A program made the translations under genes and the position numbers. The notes under the pieces are model-generated. The model was not told the DNA's origin and did not search any database. It was given only the letters and a program-made list of their open reading frames with translations. From Pseudomonadota bacterium (GTDB lineage Bacteria > Pseudomonadota > Alphaproteobacteria > Geminicoccales > Geminicoccaceae), in NCBI GenBank assembly GCA_030549795.1, contig JAUQQO010000015.1, positions 79,271 to 143,270 of the forward strand: 64,000 bases of DNA, read 5' to 3'. Below are positions 17,166 to 25,886 of this stretch, piece after piece (position 1 is the first letter of the stretch; every line of letters begins with the position of its first letter).

Positions 17166-17948
17166 TCAGCGCCCGAGGAACACGGGTTTGCGCTTTTCGA
17201 GAAAGGCGCGGGTGCCTTCGCGGAAATCTTCGGTACCGAAGCAGAGGTAGGATTCTTCCTCCTCTTCGGCGGTTAGCGGCCGCGGATCCATAAGGCGATT
17301 GACGAATTTTTTGTGCCAGCGGGCGACTAAGGGTGCGCCTTCAGCAATCCGCCGCGCCGTGGCCAGTGCCTCTTCCATCACAGCGCCATCGCCGACTACC
17401 CGATTGACGAGGCCGATCCTAAGCGCCTCCTCCGCCCCCACGAGATCTCCCTCGAGCAGGATCCGAAGCGCATGCGCTTTGCCCACGAGCTGCACGAGCG
17501 GGGCGAGTTCGCCGTAGGCGACCACGAGGCCGAGGCGCTTGATGGGAATACCAAAGCGCGCGGACTGCCCGCAGATGCGCAGATCGGCATTACAGGCGAG
17601 CTCGAGCCCGCCGCCCACGCACAGCCCCTCGATCGCCGCCACCACCGGATGGCGCAGCGCGCGCAGGGCGGAAAGTGCCGCGTGGGTTCGCTTGGCGTAG
17701 GCCTTGGCCTTCTCCACGGTCGAGCGAATGGCCTCGAACTCGGTGATATCGGCGCCGACCGAAAAGGCGCGTTCGCCACGGCCGGTAAGAAGAACGCAGC
17801 GCAGTCCGTCGTCGCGGTCGAGCTCGGCGAAGATCGCCCCGAGGCGGTCCCACATCGCTTGGGAGATGGCGTTCAGCCGCGCCGGCTGATCGATCACCAC
17901 GCGGGCGATACCCGGCTCGACCATCTCGAGGTGTACGGTCCCGCTCAT
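17166..17948 (-). CDS. Enoyl-CoA hydratase/isomerase family protein
   Basis: A 260-residue crotonase-fold protein. VVIDQPARLNAISQAMW is the first strand-turn-helix, AFSVGADITEF forms the first half of the oxyanion hole, and IEGLCVGGGLELACNADLRI is the crotonase signature. The hydratase glutamate pair is not clear (GYxxGGxE-type positions read KRLGLVVAYGEL), so hydratase, isomerase or hydrolase activity are all possible. ATG 17948 has TAGGAG upstream. It lies 8 nt after dctM and 10 nt before caiB, within one minus-strand operon. Confidence 0.9.
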   Translation of the reverse strand: MSGTVHLEMVEPGIARVVIDQPARLNAISQAMWDRLGAIFAELDRDDGLRCVLLTGRGERAFSVGADITEFEAIRSTVEKAKAYAKRTHAALSALRALRHPVVAAIEGLCVGGGLELACNADLRICGQSARFGIPIKRLGLVVAYGELAPLVQLVGKAHALRILLEGDLVGAEEALRIGLVNRVVGDGAVMEEALATARRIAEGAPLVARWHKKFVNRLMDPRPLTAEEEEESYLCFGTEDFREGTRAFLEKRKPVFLGR

Positions 17949-17956
17949 GGAGGCTC

Positions 17957-19237
17957 CTATCGGTAGAGGAGTTCGACCAGGAACAGGGGAATGGCGGGGA
18001 CGTAGCTCACGAGCAACAGCACGAGCAGCAGGACGCCTATGAAGGGAAGGTTCCAGCGGGTGACGGCCCACACGTCCGCTTTGGCGATCGAACAGGCGGT
18101 CATGAGGACCGAGGCGACCGGGGGCGTTTGCTGGCCGATGGCGATGTTGAGGGTGACGACGAGGCCGAAGTGCACGGGATCGATGCCGACGGCCTTGACG
18201 ATCGGCATAACGATGGGGACCACGAGGATGATCGCTGCCGCACCGTGCAAAAAACAACCGAGAACCAGGAACAACAGGTTCAAGAGCGCGAGCACGACCC
18301 AGGGGTTGGTGGTGGCCTCGGTGATGGCCGCAGCCAGTGCTTGGGGAAGACGAACCTCGGTCAAATACTCGCCTAAAAGTGCGGAAGTCGCGATCAACAG
18401 CATGACGACGGCGGTTTGCACCACGCCGTCGGCAGCACCAGCGATGATCGCGCGCAAGGAAAGCTCGCGGTAGATCGCACCCACGAAAAGCGCGCCCACA
18501 ACTGCCAAGCCCGCTGCCTCGGTGGCGGTGACAAAGCCACTGAAGATGCCGCCCAAGATGATCACGGGCAAGAGCAGTGCCCAACCGGCATCGCGCGTCG
18601 CCTGCCAGAGCCGGCAGAGATCAAAGGCGTGCTCGACGGGAAAGCCACGGCGATGGGCGTAGAAGGCGCACAAGGCCATCATGAGGCCGCCGCCCACGAG
18701 ACCGGGCACGATGCCGGCCACGAACAGCTGCACTATGGACGCATCGGCCATGACCGCGTAGAGGATCATGGGGATGCTGGGTGGGATGATGATCGCAAGG
18801 CTCGCCGAGCTCGAGGTCACCGCGGCAGCGAACTCTTTGGGATAGCCGCGCTTTTCCATCGCCGGCATGAGCACGCTGCCGAGCGCGGCGACATCGGCCA
18901 CCGCCGAGCCCGAGATCTCGGCGAAGAAGAGCGAGGCGGCGACATTGACCATCGCGAGCCCGCCGCGCACGAAGCCGACGAGCGCGGATGCGAGGGCGAC
19001 GAGGCGGCGGGTGATGCCGGCCGTGTTCATGATCGTGCCGGCCAGGATGAAGAGTGGGATGGCGAGAAGAGGAAAATTGGTGGACGCGCTAAAGAGCGTC
19101 ACCGCGCTCGTGAGCAGCGAATCGAAGCCCTGCGTGAGCCAGAACGCAGCCAAAGCGAGGATCGCAAGCGCCACCGCGATCGGCACATCGAGCAGGACGA
19201 GAACGGCCAGGAAAAGCAGCAAGAAAAGCCCGCTCAT
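17957..19237 (-). CDS. dctM: TRAP transporter large permease (DctM)
   Basis: A 426-residue inner-membrane protein with about twelve hydrophobic segments. LDVPIAVALAI at the N-terminus, NFPLLAIPLFILAGTIMNTAG, FFAEISGSAVADVAALGSVLMPAMEKRGYPKEFAAAVTSS (split over a loop) and IIIPPSIPMILYA are characteristic of DctM/YedY-type permeases. FATATEAAG-like GFVTATEAAGLAVVGAL marks the second half. It uses a sodium or proton gradient to import an acid delivered by DctP. It overlaps dctQ by 4 nt. Confidence 0.95.
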   Translation of the reverse strand: MSGLFLLLFLAVLVLLDVPIAVALAILALAAFWLTQGFDSLLTSAVTLFSASTNFPLLAIPLFILAGTIMNTAGITRRLVALASALVGFVRGGLAMVNVAASLFFAEISGSAVADVAALGSVLMPAMEKRGYPKEFAAAVTSSSASLAIIIPPSIPMILYAVMADASIVQLFVAGIVPGLVGGGLMMALCAFYAHRRGFPVEHAFDLCRLWQATRDAGWALLLPVIILGGIFSGFVTATEAAGLAVVGALFVGAIYRELSLRAIIAGAADGVVQTAVVMLLIATSALLGEYLTEVRLPQALAAAITEATTNPWVVLALLNLLFLVLGCFLHGAAAIILVVPIVMPIVKAVGIDPVHFGLVVTLNIAIGQQTPPVASVLMTACSIAKADVWAVTRWNLPFIGVLLLVLLLVSYVPAIPLFLVELLYR

Positions 19238-19761
19238 CGCACCCCCTCGAGCACCACACGCTCGGGATCGCGGGCAGCAGCGCGCGTGCGCGCTTCGGCC
19301 AAGCGCGCGGGCAGCGTGAGCAGTTCGGCGACGACGAACAGCGTCGCGGCGATCGGGATGGTCGACTGCGCGATGCCGACGGTGAGCCAGGGCACGGTCA
19401 CGAGCCGCTCATCGCCCAAAATGGCGAGGATCTGCGCGCCGCACCAGGCGATGAGCCCCATCGCCCCGCACACGAGCAGCGTGCGCAGGACGACGAGCGG
19501 GACCCGCAACGGCGCCGGTGCGCGCGCGACGAGGTTGGGCATGCCCAGATGCGCGCGCTTCAACGCGGCGAGCGCCGCCCCGTACCAGGTGAGCCAGGCC
19601 AAGAGCACGCCCGCGAGTTCGTCGTACCAGCCGATCGGGCGGCCCAACTTGCGGGCCGTGACCCCGAGCGCCACGAGCAGCGCGATCGCGAACAGAAGGG
19701 TGATGCCGATCGCGATAAGACTGCGCTCGAGCAGCCGTTGCGCGAGCGAGAGGGCGCGCAC
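19234..19761 (-). CDS. dctQ: TRAP transporter small permease (DctQ)
   Basis: A 175-residue protein with four hydrophobic segments starting at GTG 19761. GRPIGWYDELAGVLLAWLTWYGAALA has the DctQ-type W-x-(D/E)E-x-x-x-x-x-x-x-W-x-x-x-x-G pattern, and RAHLGMPNL is the usual basic loop after the second segment. The small subunit pairs with DctM. The 14-nt gap after dctP and 4-nt overlap with dctM make this a standard dctPQM unit. Confidence 0.9.
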   Translation of the reverse strand: MRALSLAQRLLERSLIAIGITLLFAIALLVALGVTARKLGRPIGWYDELAGVLLAWLTWYGAALAALKRAHLGMPNLVARAPAPLRVPLVVLRTLLVCGAMGLIAWCGAQILAILGDERLVTVPWLTVGIAQSTIPIAATLFVVAELLTLPARLAEARTRAAARDPERVVLEGVR

Positions 19762-19775
19762 GGGACTGCTCGCGT

Positions 19776-20750
19776 TTAGCAGCCGTTGGCGAGCGCGAGC
19801 GCTTTGTCGATGAGCGCTTTGCCGCCGGGCACTTCTTTCTCGAACAGTTCGTAAACCGAGCGCGAGGCGGCGACGAAGGCGTCGCGATCGGCCTTGTTGA
19901 ATTGCATACCGGCCTTGATCAGACGATCACGCGAGGCCTCGTCCTCTTTCTCGGCGAGCGCGTAGGTCCATTCCTGCACCGGGATCGCTTCTTCGAGCAG
20001 GGCTTTTTGGACTTCGATCGGATAGCTGTTGAACTTGCGCACGCTCGTCATGGGGAAGGACGGCGTGTAGACGTGGTTGGTCTCGGAAAGATATTTTTGC
20101 ACTTCGTGGAACTTGCCGCTTTCGATGTTGACGTAGGGGTTCTCTTGTCCATCGACGACACCGGTCTGCAGCGCGACGAAAGTTTCGGCGAAGCCCATCG
20201 GCACCGGTGCAGCACCATAAGCCTCGAACATTTTGGCGCGCCAGACGCCTTGCGGGATGCGGATCTTGAGACCCTCGAGGTCCTTGGGCGTGATGATCGG
20301 GCGCTTGTTGTTGGTGATCTGACGCACGCCGTTCTCCCACACGCCCAAAAGCTTATAGCCTTTTTCCTCGAGCTTGGGGGCGAGGATCGGCCAGACGATC
20401 TCCTTGGCGATGCAGCGCATGTGCGCGCGATCTTTGACCAAATAGGGCATATCGAAGAGGCCGAACTCGGGCACGATCGTCGAGGTGATGGTCGAGGGCT
20501 GCGAGATGTCGAGCGTGCCGAGCTTGACTTTCTGGAGCATGTCCTTGTCCGAGCCGAGTTGGCTCGAATGGTAGAGCTCCATGCGCGCTTTTCCCTTCAA
20601 GCGCGCGTTCACCCGCTTCACATATTCTTCGGCCGAAGCCACTTGCACGGAGCCCGGCTGGCTCGTGGTGCCGAACTGGATCACCAGTTCGGCTCGCGCC
20701 GGTGTGGTAACCGCAAGCCCGAGTGCGAAGCCGACGATCGCCTTCTTCAT
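19776..20750 (-). CDS. dctP: TRAP transporter solute-binding protein (DctP)
   Basis: A 324-residue periplasmic protein with signal peptide KKAIVGFALGLAVTTPARA. It has GTTSQPGSVQVASAEEYVKRV, ELYHSSQLGSDKDMLQKVK and a GLFDMPYLVKDRAH segment. LEGLKIRIPQGVWRAKMFEAYGA-type sequence includes the conserved Arg that binds the ligand carboxylate. VPMGFAETFVALQTGVVDGQENP follows. These are standard DctP features, so the ligand is a carboxylic acid, otherwise unidentified. ATG 20750 has GGGGGAGG upstream. It is the first transporter gene, 52 nt after the dehydrogenase pair. Confidence 0.95.
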   Translation of the reverse strand: MKKAIVGFALGLAVTTPARAELVIQFGTTSQPGSVQVASAEEYVKRVNARLKGKARMELYHSSQLGSDKDMLQKVKLGTLDISQPSTITSTIVPEFGLFDMPYLVKDRAHMRCIAKEIVWPILAPKLEEKGYKLLGVWENGVRQITNNKRPIITPKDLEGLKIRIPQGVWRAKMFEAYGAAPVPMGFAETFVALQTGVVDGQENPYVNIESGKFHEVQKYLSETNHVYTPSFPMTSVRKFNSYPIEVQKALLEEAIPVQEWTYALAEKEDEASRDRLIKAGMQFNKADRDAFVAASRSVYELFEKEVPGGKALIDKALALANGC

Positions 20751-20802
20751 CGTTGCCTCCCCCTTGGTTTGATGTGAGCCATGCGGGTGGAGCGCTGCGC
20801 CG

Positions 20803-21681
20803 TCAACTCTCGCCTTCGTAAAGCCGCGAGACGCTCGCCGCATCGGCCATGGGGTTGACGCTCGCGAACGCGTGGTAGCGGGCAACGGCGAGCTCGACGA
20901 GCGGCAGATGCAGCCCCAAGCCGTGCGCGAACGCGCGCACGTTCAAAAGATCCTTGTCGAGCTGACGGGCGTAGGCGCGTGGCGGCTCGAAGTCGCGGCG
21001 TTGTTGTTGCGGAAAGATACGCTGCAAGATGGTGGAATCGGCCATCCCGCCGGCGAGAGCTTTCGGCAACAGCGCTGCATCGAGACCCGCTTTCTCGACC
21101 AGCGCCAAGACTTCCGCCATCAGCAAATAGCCCACACCGACAATGGCCTGATTGGCGATCTTGGCGGTTTGGCCGGCACCCAAGGGTCCCATGTGGGTGA
21201 CATTGGCGCCGAGGGCATCGAGAACGGGCCGGGCGCGCGCGACATCTTCTGCCTCGCCTCCCACCATGATCGCGAGCTTGCCCTCGCGCGCGACAGCCGG
21301 GCCGCCCGAGACCGGTGCGTCCAGCCAGCGCCAGCCCGCCTCGCGTGCGAGCCGCTGCGCGATCCTGCGCGTATCGTCCGGATTGACGGTGGAAAAATCG
21401 ATCACGAGCCGCCCCTCACCCGGCACTTGGGCGACCCCGTGCGGACCGAAGCAGCAGTTCTCGACCGCCGCCGCGTGCAGCACGCAAAGACAAAGGATGT
21501 CGCAGCGTCGCGCGACCTCCGCGGGGCAAGGTGCCGCTTCGGCCCCCTGTTCGGTCACCAATGGCAGCCGTTCAGGCTCGAGGTTCCACACGGTGACCGT
21601 AAAGCCGCGCTCGAGAAGGCGCAGCACCATTTCCTTGCCCATGATCCCGATGCCGAGAAAACCCAGCCGCGGCAGCGTCAT
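20803..21681 (-). CDS. NAD(P)-dependent beta-hydroxyacid dehydrogenase (HIBADH family), copy 1
   Basis: A 292-residue protein of the 3-hydroxyisobutyrate/tartronate-semialdehyde reductase family. LGFLGIGIMGKEMVLRLLERG is the cofactor motif, FSTVNPDDTRRIA, LDAPVSGGPAVAREG the substrate loop, and GAGQTAKIANQ carries the catalytic Lys. WNLEPER after strand 2 hints at NADP or NAD without deciding it. It overlaps the upstream paralogue by ATGA and precedes dctP. L-threonate dehydrogenase (LtnD) belongs to this family and works with PdxA2, so a 4-carbon acid sugar is one possible substrate. Confidence 0.88.
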   Translation of the reverse strand: MTLPRLGFLGIGIMGKEMVLRLLERGFTVTVWNLEPERLPLVTEQGAEAAPCPAEVARRCDILCLCVLHAAAVENCCFGPHGVAQVPGEGRLVIDFSTVNPDDTRRIAQRLAREAGWRWLDAPVSGGPAVAREGKLAIMVGGEAEDVARARPVLDALGANVTHMGPLGAGQTAKIANQAIVGVGYLLMAEVLALVEKAGLDAALLPKALAGGMADSTILQRIFPQQQRRDFEPPRAYARQLDKDLLNVRAFAHGLGLHLPLVELAVARYHAFASVNPMADAASVSRLYEGES

Positions 21682-22583
21682 GCGCTCCTCTCCGTGCCGT
21701 TTTGGCCCCTGTGCTGCCCGCACAGCCGCTCGTAGACCCGCACCACCGCATGGTGACCGAGTTCGTCCTCGCCGGCTGCGGCTTGCGCGAGCATGAGACT
21801 CGCGCACAGCGCGGTCGCCGGCAGCGGTGCGCCGACCGCGAAGGCCGCCTCGAGAGCGAGCCGCAGGTCTTTGAGCATGAGCCGCATGCGAAAGGCGGGG
21901 TTCGCCTCACCCGCCGCCATGCGGGCGCCGAAGGTCTCCATGAGCCAAGAGCGTGCCGCGCCGCCGGCGAGCACCTCGAGCACGCTAAGCGGATCCAAAG
22001 CTTGCGCGCGGGCCAGCGTGATCGCCTCCGCCACTGCGACGAGGTGCTGGGCGACGACGATCTGGTTGCAGAGTTTGGTGGCTTGACCGGCACCCGGCGG
22101 TCCCATGTGGCGGGGGCGGCCCAACGCGGTGAGGAGCGGTTCGGCACGCGCGTAGGCTTCCGCCTCCGCGCCCACCATGATCCCAAGCGTGCCGGCTTCG
22201 GCGCCGCCCGGTCCGCCGCTCACGGGCGCATCGACCACCGCGATGCCGCGCTCCGCGCCCAGACGCGCCAGGCGCCGCGCTATCTCGGGCGCGATCGAGG
22301 AGCAATCGATGAGGAGCGATCCGGGAGCGAGAAGCGCGAAGAGGCCGTCTGGACCGGCTGCAACCGCTTCTACATCTGGCCCGTCGGGCAGCATGGTGAT
22401 CGCCACCTCGGCGCCGCGCACCGCGCGGGCGAGCTCGTCGACCACCGGGATGCCACGCGCCGCGGCCGCCCGGCGCGCGGCCTCGCTGCGGTCGAAGCCG
22501 CATACGGCGTGGCCCGCACGTAGAAGATTGGCAGCCATGGGGGCTCCCATGGTGCCAAGACCGATAAAGCCGATGCGCGTCAC
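21678..22583 (-). CDS. NAD(P)-dependent beta-hydroxyacid dehydrogenase (HIBADH family), copy 2
   Basis: A 301-residue paralogue of the preceding gene. IGFIGLGTMGAPMAANLLRAG is the cofactor motif, [53 protein letters not shown] the substrate loop, and GAGQATKLCNQ carries the catalytic Lys. FDR after strand 2 is typical of NAD-type members. Identity between the two copies looks moderate, so this is an old duplication or two different substrates rather than a recent repeat. It is 123 nt after the DUF1330 gene. Confidence 0.88.
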   Translation of the reverse strand: MTRIGFIGLGTMGAPMAANLLRAGHAVCGFDRSEAARRAAAARGIPVVDELARAVRGAEVAITMLPDGPDVEAVAAGPDGLFALLAPGSLLIDCSSIAPEIARRLARLGAERGIAVVDAPVSGGPGGAEAGTLGIMVGAEAEAYARAEPLLTALGRPRHMGPPGAGQATKLCNQIVVAQHLVAVAEAITLARAQALDPLSVLEVLAGGAARSWLMETFGARMAAGEANPAFRMRLMLKDLRLALEAAFAVGAPLPATALCASLMLAQAAAGEDELGHHAVVRVYERLCGQHRGQNGTERSA

Positions 22584-22706
22584 TCTTCCTCCCCGATCGC
22601 GTTTCGTGGTTCTCTGATGGCTGCGTTGCGAACAAGCCTAAAGGAAGCCGCGTGCGCCCACCATTCGCGTGCGCAGCACACCACGGGCAGCACAAATGCG
22701 CGCCCT

Positions 22707-23018
22707 TTAGGCTTCGCCTGGCTGCGGTCCCTCGTAGCCTTCGACGATCACGAGATCGATGGTCGACTTGCCCTGCCGCAACGCCTTGGCGGCCGCATAT
22801 TCGGGGGAGGAGTAACAGGCCCGTGCCGCCTCGAGGCTTGGGAATTCGATCACCACCACCCGCGACCGCGGCGACCCTTCCGGCACCTCGAACCTCCCGC
22901 CGCGCACCAAGAAGCGCGCACCGTATTTGGCGAAGGCAGCGGCATTGGCGCGCCGATAGGCCTCGTAGCCCTCGGGATCCTGCACGTCGATGAACGCGAC
23001 CCAATAGCCTTTGGCCAT
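22707..23018 (-). CDS. DUF1330 family small protein
   Basis: A 103-residue ferredoxin-like dimeric alpha/beta barrel protein. AKGYWVAFIDVQDPEGYEAY is the family start (GYWIxxxxVxDPexYxxY), followed by KYGARFLVRGGRFEV, SRVVVIEFPSLEAARACYSS and PEYAAAK, and ending LVIVEGY. No enzymatic function is established for the family. It is the promoter-proximal gene of the minus-strand catabolic cluster, with a TCCCCCCC-complement G-run (GGGGGGA) as ribosome site. It could act on or sequester an intermediate; that is speculative. Confidence 0.88.
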   Translation of the reverse strand: MAKGYWVAFIDVQDPEGYEAYRRANAAAFAKYGARFLVRGGRFEVPEGSPRSRVVVIEFPSLEAARACYSSPEYAAAKALRQGKSTIDLVIVEGYEGPQPGEA

Positions 23019-23076
23019 CTTCCCCCCCTCATCGCGAGCGCGCCTGCGCGTGGGCTCGACCAAGAGCCAGCTCCTC

Positions 23077-23185
23077 TTTCTCGTCCCCTTGGCTTTGTGC
23101 GAGCACCCGACCCCGCAACCCCAGGCAAGTGTTTCTCGTCCGCTTGCCTTGTGCGCGCCTGCGGACCCGCAACCCAAGGCAACAA
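23077..23185. repeat. Imperfect tandem direct repeat (about 55 bp, two copies)
   Basis: Two copies start TTTCTCGTCC at 23077 and 23132 and share long blocks, including CTTTGTGCG/CTTGTGCG, ACCCCGCAACCC/ACCCGCAACCC and AGGCAA. The second copy contains a perfect 8-bp inverted repeat, TTGCCTTG ... CAAGGCAA, with a 23-nt loop. It lies in the 237-nt gap between two minus-strand genes, so it could be an extragenic palindromic element. Confidence 0.6.
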
Positions 23186-23255
23186 CCGCCCAACCGATCC
23201 GAGGCTAGCCGCAGCATCGCGCCCTGCCCAGCTGCGCGCGCGCCCGATCGGCCGC

Positions 23256-23774
23256 TCACCGCGATGCCGAACCGCTTGCCCCACCCGGTGCCAAGAACAC
23301 GAGGATGCGGCGCTCCCCTTCGGCCACGAAGCTCGAGAGCGTGACTTTCGCGTCGGGAAACCGCGCCCGAACGGCGTGACGGAACGTCTCGAGCTCCGGC
23401 ATCGGGCGGTTCTTGAAGCACACGGCAACCACGGGTCCCTGCTCGGGATGCCAGCCGAGATCGATGCGATCGGGCCGACACTCGGCGCGCACGCAGGCGC
23501 GGGCGAGCTCGGCTGCGACGTCGCCGCAGCTCAAACCAAAGGCGTAGGGTTCGAGGCGGTCGAACTCATCGAGCGGCACCGGTCGGCGCGATGGTCCGAT
23601 GCGGATCGAGCGGGTCACGCGGGTGCGCGCCCCCGCCTCCTCTTCGCCGCGCAGGATCGCCTCGAGCCGAACGAGCGCAGCGCGCCGCTCGGACGCAGGC
23701 GTACCCGGATGGCAGATGAGCTCGCGCAGCTTATCGAGCCGGGTTGCGCGCGCCGACGCGCCTTCTGCTTCCAT
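23256..23774 (-). CDS. Hypothetical protein, unrecognised
   Basis: A 172-residue soluble protein I do not recognise. The first half is helical and charged (RLDKLRELICHPGTPASERRAAL...), with SIRIGPSRRPVPLDEFDRLEPYAFGLSCGD in the middle. The second half has strands such as GPVVAVCFKNRP and KVTLSSFVAEGERRILVFLAPGG, suggesting an alpha/beta domain. Codon use matches the neighbours. ATG 23774 is taken; a GTG at 23786 is also possible. It is divergent from ispH, 162 nt away. Confidence 0.6.
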   Translation of the reverse strand: MEAEGASARATRLDKLRELICHPGTPASERRAALVRLEAILRGEEEAGARTRVTRSIRIGPSRRPVPLDEFDRLEPYAFGLSCGDVAAELARACVRAECRPDRIDLGWHPEQGPVVAVCFKNRPMPELETFRHAVRARFPDAKVTLSSFVAEGERRILVFLAPGGASGSASR

Positions 23775-23936
23775 CGACACCCCCACAGCTTGGCGCGCGC
23801 CCGACGCTAAAGGCTTCCGCTTAAGGAATGGTTACCGCTGAATGCCTGGCAGCGCGGCCTGCGCCACGCTTCGGCTCGCCTTTGCTGCCGACCCGTGCTA
23901 AGCCCCGCTTCGGGCCCTGAAATTGGATCGTGAGGC

Positions 23937-24920
23937 GTGGAAGACCGCGATTTGGCCACTTCCGAGCGACCCGAGCTCACCATCCTGCTTGCCGGCCCGC
24001 GCGGCTTTTGCGCCGGCGTCGAGCGGGCGATCCGCATCGTCGAGCGCGCGCTCGAGGTGCACGGGCCGCCCGTGTATGTGCGCCATGAGATCGTCCACAA
24101 CCGCCGCGTGGTCGAAGAGCTCGAGCGCAAGGGAGCGGTGTTCGTCGACGAGCTCGACCAGGTCCCCGAAGGTGCACTCGTAATCTTCAGCGCCCACGGG
24201 GTCCCCAAATCGGTTCCGGCGGAAGCGCGCCGGCGGCGGCTTCTCTACGTGGATGCCACCTGTCCGCTCGTCTTTAAGGTCCACCGCGAGGTCGAGCGCC
24301 ACGTCGCGGAAGGGCGGACCGTGTTGCTCGTGGGGCACGCCGGTCATCCCGAGGTGATCGGGACGATGGGACAGGTCCCGCCGGGTACCGTCCTCCTCGT
24401 CGAGACCTTGGACGACGCCGAGCGGGTCACGGTGCCGGATCCGGCCCGCGTCGCCTACGCCACGCAGACCACGCTTTCGGTTGCCGATGCCGCTGCCATC
24501 ATCGCCGTGCTCGAGCGCCGCTTTCCGGGCATCAAGGGGCCACGCGGCGAGGACATCTGTTATGCCACGACCAACCGCCAGCGCGCGGTCGCGGCGATCG
24601 CCCCCAAGGTCGATCTCTTCCTCGTCGTGGGCGCAGGGAATTCCTCCAACTCGCGCCGCTTGGTGGAAACCGCCCTCGCCGCTGGTGCTCCGCGCGCGCA
24701 ACTGATCGCCGATGCGCGGGCGATCGATTGGGGCTGGTTTGCGGGCGTGCGCAGGCTCGGTCTTTCCGCCGGTGCCTCGGCACCAGAGATCCTGGTCGAG
24801 GAGGTGATCGCCGCCTGTCGCAGGCGTTTTTCGGTGTGCCTCGAAGAACACCGCCTGGTTGAAGAACGGGTGAGCTTCAAGCCCCCACCCATCCCCGTGC
24901 GGGCGCCGGTTTTCGGCTGA
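23937..24920 (+). CDS. ispH: 4-hydroxy-3-methylbut-2-enyl diphosphate reductase
   Basis: The last step of the MEP isoprenoid pathway, converting HMBPP to IPP and DMAPP. A 327-residue protein starting at GTG 23937. The three [4Fe-4S] cysteines are C25 ([12 protein letters not shown]), C109 ([12 protein letters not shown]) and C208 ([11 protein letters not shown]). HEIVHN, SAHGVP and GHAGHPE (with the catalytic Glu) match IspH, and [14 protein letters not shown] completes the substrate pocket. It is followed 3 nt later by thrB, the usual alphaproteobacterial ispH-thrB-rnhA order. Confidence 0.97.
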   Translation: MEDRDLATSERPELTILLAGPRGFCAGVERAIRIVERALEVHGPPVYVRHEIVHNRRVVEELERKGAVFVDELDQVPEGALVIFSAHGVPKSVPAEARRRRLLYVDATCPLVFKVHREVERHVAEGRTVLLVGHAGHPEVIGTMGQVPPGTVLLVETLDDAERVTVPDPARVAYATQTTLSVADAAAIIAVLERRFPGIKGPRGEDICYATTNRQRAVAAIAPKVDLFLVVGAGNSSNSRRLVETALAAGAPRAQLIADARAIDWGWFAGVRRLGLSAGASAPEILVEEVIAACRRRFSVCLEEHRLVEERVSFKPPPIPVRAPVFG

Positions 24921-24923
24921 GGC

Positions 24924-25886
24924 ATGGCGGTTTACACGCGCATCGAGCCGGGCGAGCTGCGCGCCTTTCTCGCCGCCTACGACATTGGCGAAGCGATCGC
25001 GCTCGAGCCCATCGCCGAAGGGGTCGAAAACTCGAATTATCGTCTTGAAACGACCTTCGGTCGTTTCATCTTGACGATCTACGAAAAGCGCGTCGACCCG
25101 GCCGATCTCCCCTTCTTCTTGGGTCTCATGATGCATCTGGCAGAGCGCGGCTTGCCTTGTCCTTTGCCGGTGCGCGCGCGCGACGGCGCGATGCTGCGCG
25201 AACTCAAGGGCAAGCCGGCGGCGATCGTGAGCTTTCTCGAGGGCAAGAGCCTCAAGCGCATCTTACCGCGCCACTGCGCCGCGGTGGGGGCGGCGCTCGC
25301 CTCCGTCCACCTGGCTGCCCGCGGCTTTCCTCTGCACCGGGCGAACGCGCTCGGTCTTTCTGGCTGGCGCCCCCTGCTCGCTGCGACGCGGGACCGCGCG
25401 CACGAGGTAGCGGAGGGTCTAAGCGCGCTTTTGGAACAGGAGCTCGAAGAGCTCGAGCGGCGGTGGCCGCGCGATCTGCCGCAAGGCGTGATCCACGCCG
25501 ATCTCTTTCCGGACAACGTCTTCTTTGAAGGCGAGCGGATCAGCGGGCTGATCGATTTCTACTTCGCTTGCGAAGACATCTTGGCTTACGATCTCGCGAT
25601 TTGCCTCAATGCGTGGTGCTTTGAGAACGACGGCGCGTTTAACGTGACCAAGGCGCGCGCGTTGATCTCGGGCTATCGCGACCGGCGCCCGTTGTCTGCC
25701 GACGAGATCGGCGCGCTGCCGTTGCTCGCGCGCGGTGCTGCGTTGCGCTTTTTGCTCACGCGGCTGTTCGATTGGCTCAACCGGGTTCCCGACGCGCTGG
25801 TGAGGCCGAAAGATCCGCGCGAATATCTGCTCAAGCTGCGCTTCCATCAGAGCATTTCCGGACCGCAGGCCTACGGGATCGCGTGA
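24924..25886 (+). CDS. thrB: Homoserine kinase, aminoglycoside-phosphotransferase fold (type II)
   Basis: A 320-residue kinase phosphorylating homoserine in threonine synthesis. [20 protein letters not shown] starts the family and [24 protein letters not shown] forms the nucleotide-binding sheet. [38 protein letters not shown] (two adjoining motifs) carries the catalytic Asp and the metal-binding D-F-Y of the APH fold. It is not the GHMP-type ThrB of enterobacteria. The stop TGA overlaps the rnhA ATG by one base. Confidence 0.95.
   Translation: MAVYTRIEPGELRAFLAAYDIGEAIALEPIAEGVENSNYRLETTFGRFILTIYEKRVDPADLPFFLGLMMHLAERGLPCPLPVRARDGAMLRELKGKPAAIVSFLEGKSLKRILPRHCAAVGAALASVHLAARGFPLHRANALGLSGWRPLLAATRDRAHEVAEGLSALLEQELEELERRWPRDLPQGVIHADLFPDNVFFEGERISGLIDFYFACEDILAYDLAICLNAWCFENDGAFNVTKARALISGYRDRRPLSADEIGALPLLARGAALRFLLTRLFDWLNRVPDALVRPKDPREYLLKLRFHQSISGPQAYGIA

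Noticed and set aside
18416..19813. Plus-strand frame of about 465 codons over the TRAP permease genes
   Set aside because: It is antisense to DctM and DctQ, which have clear transmembrane patterns and family motifs. The plus product is His/Arg/Gly-rich.
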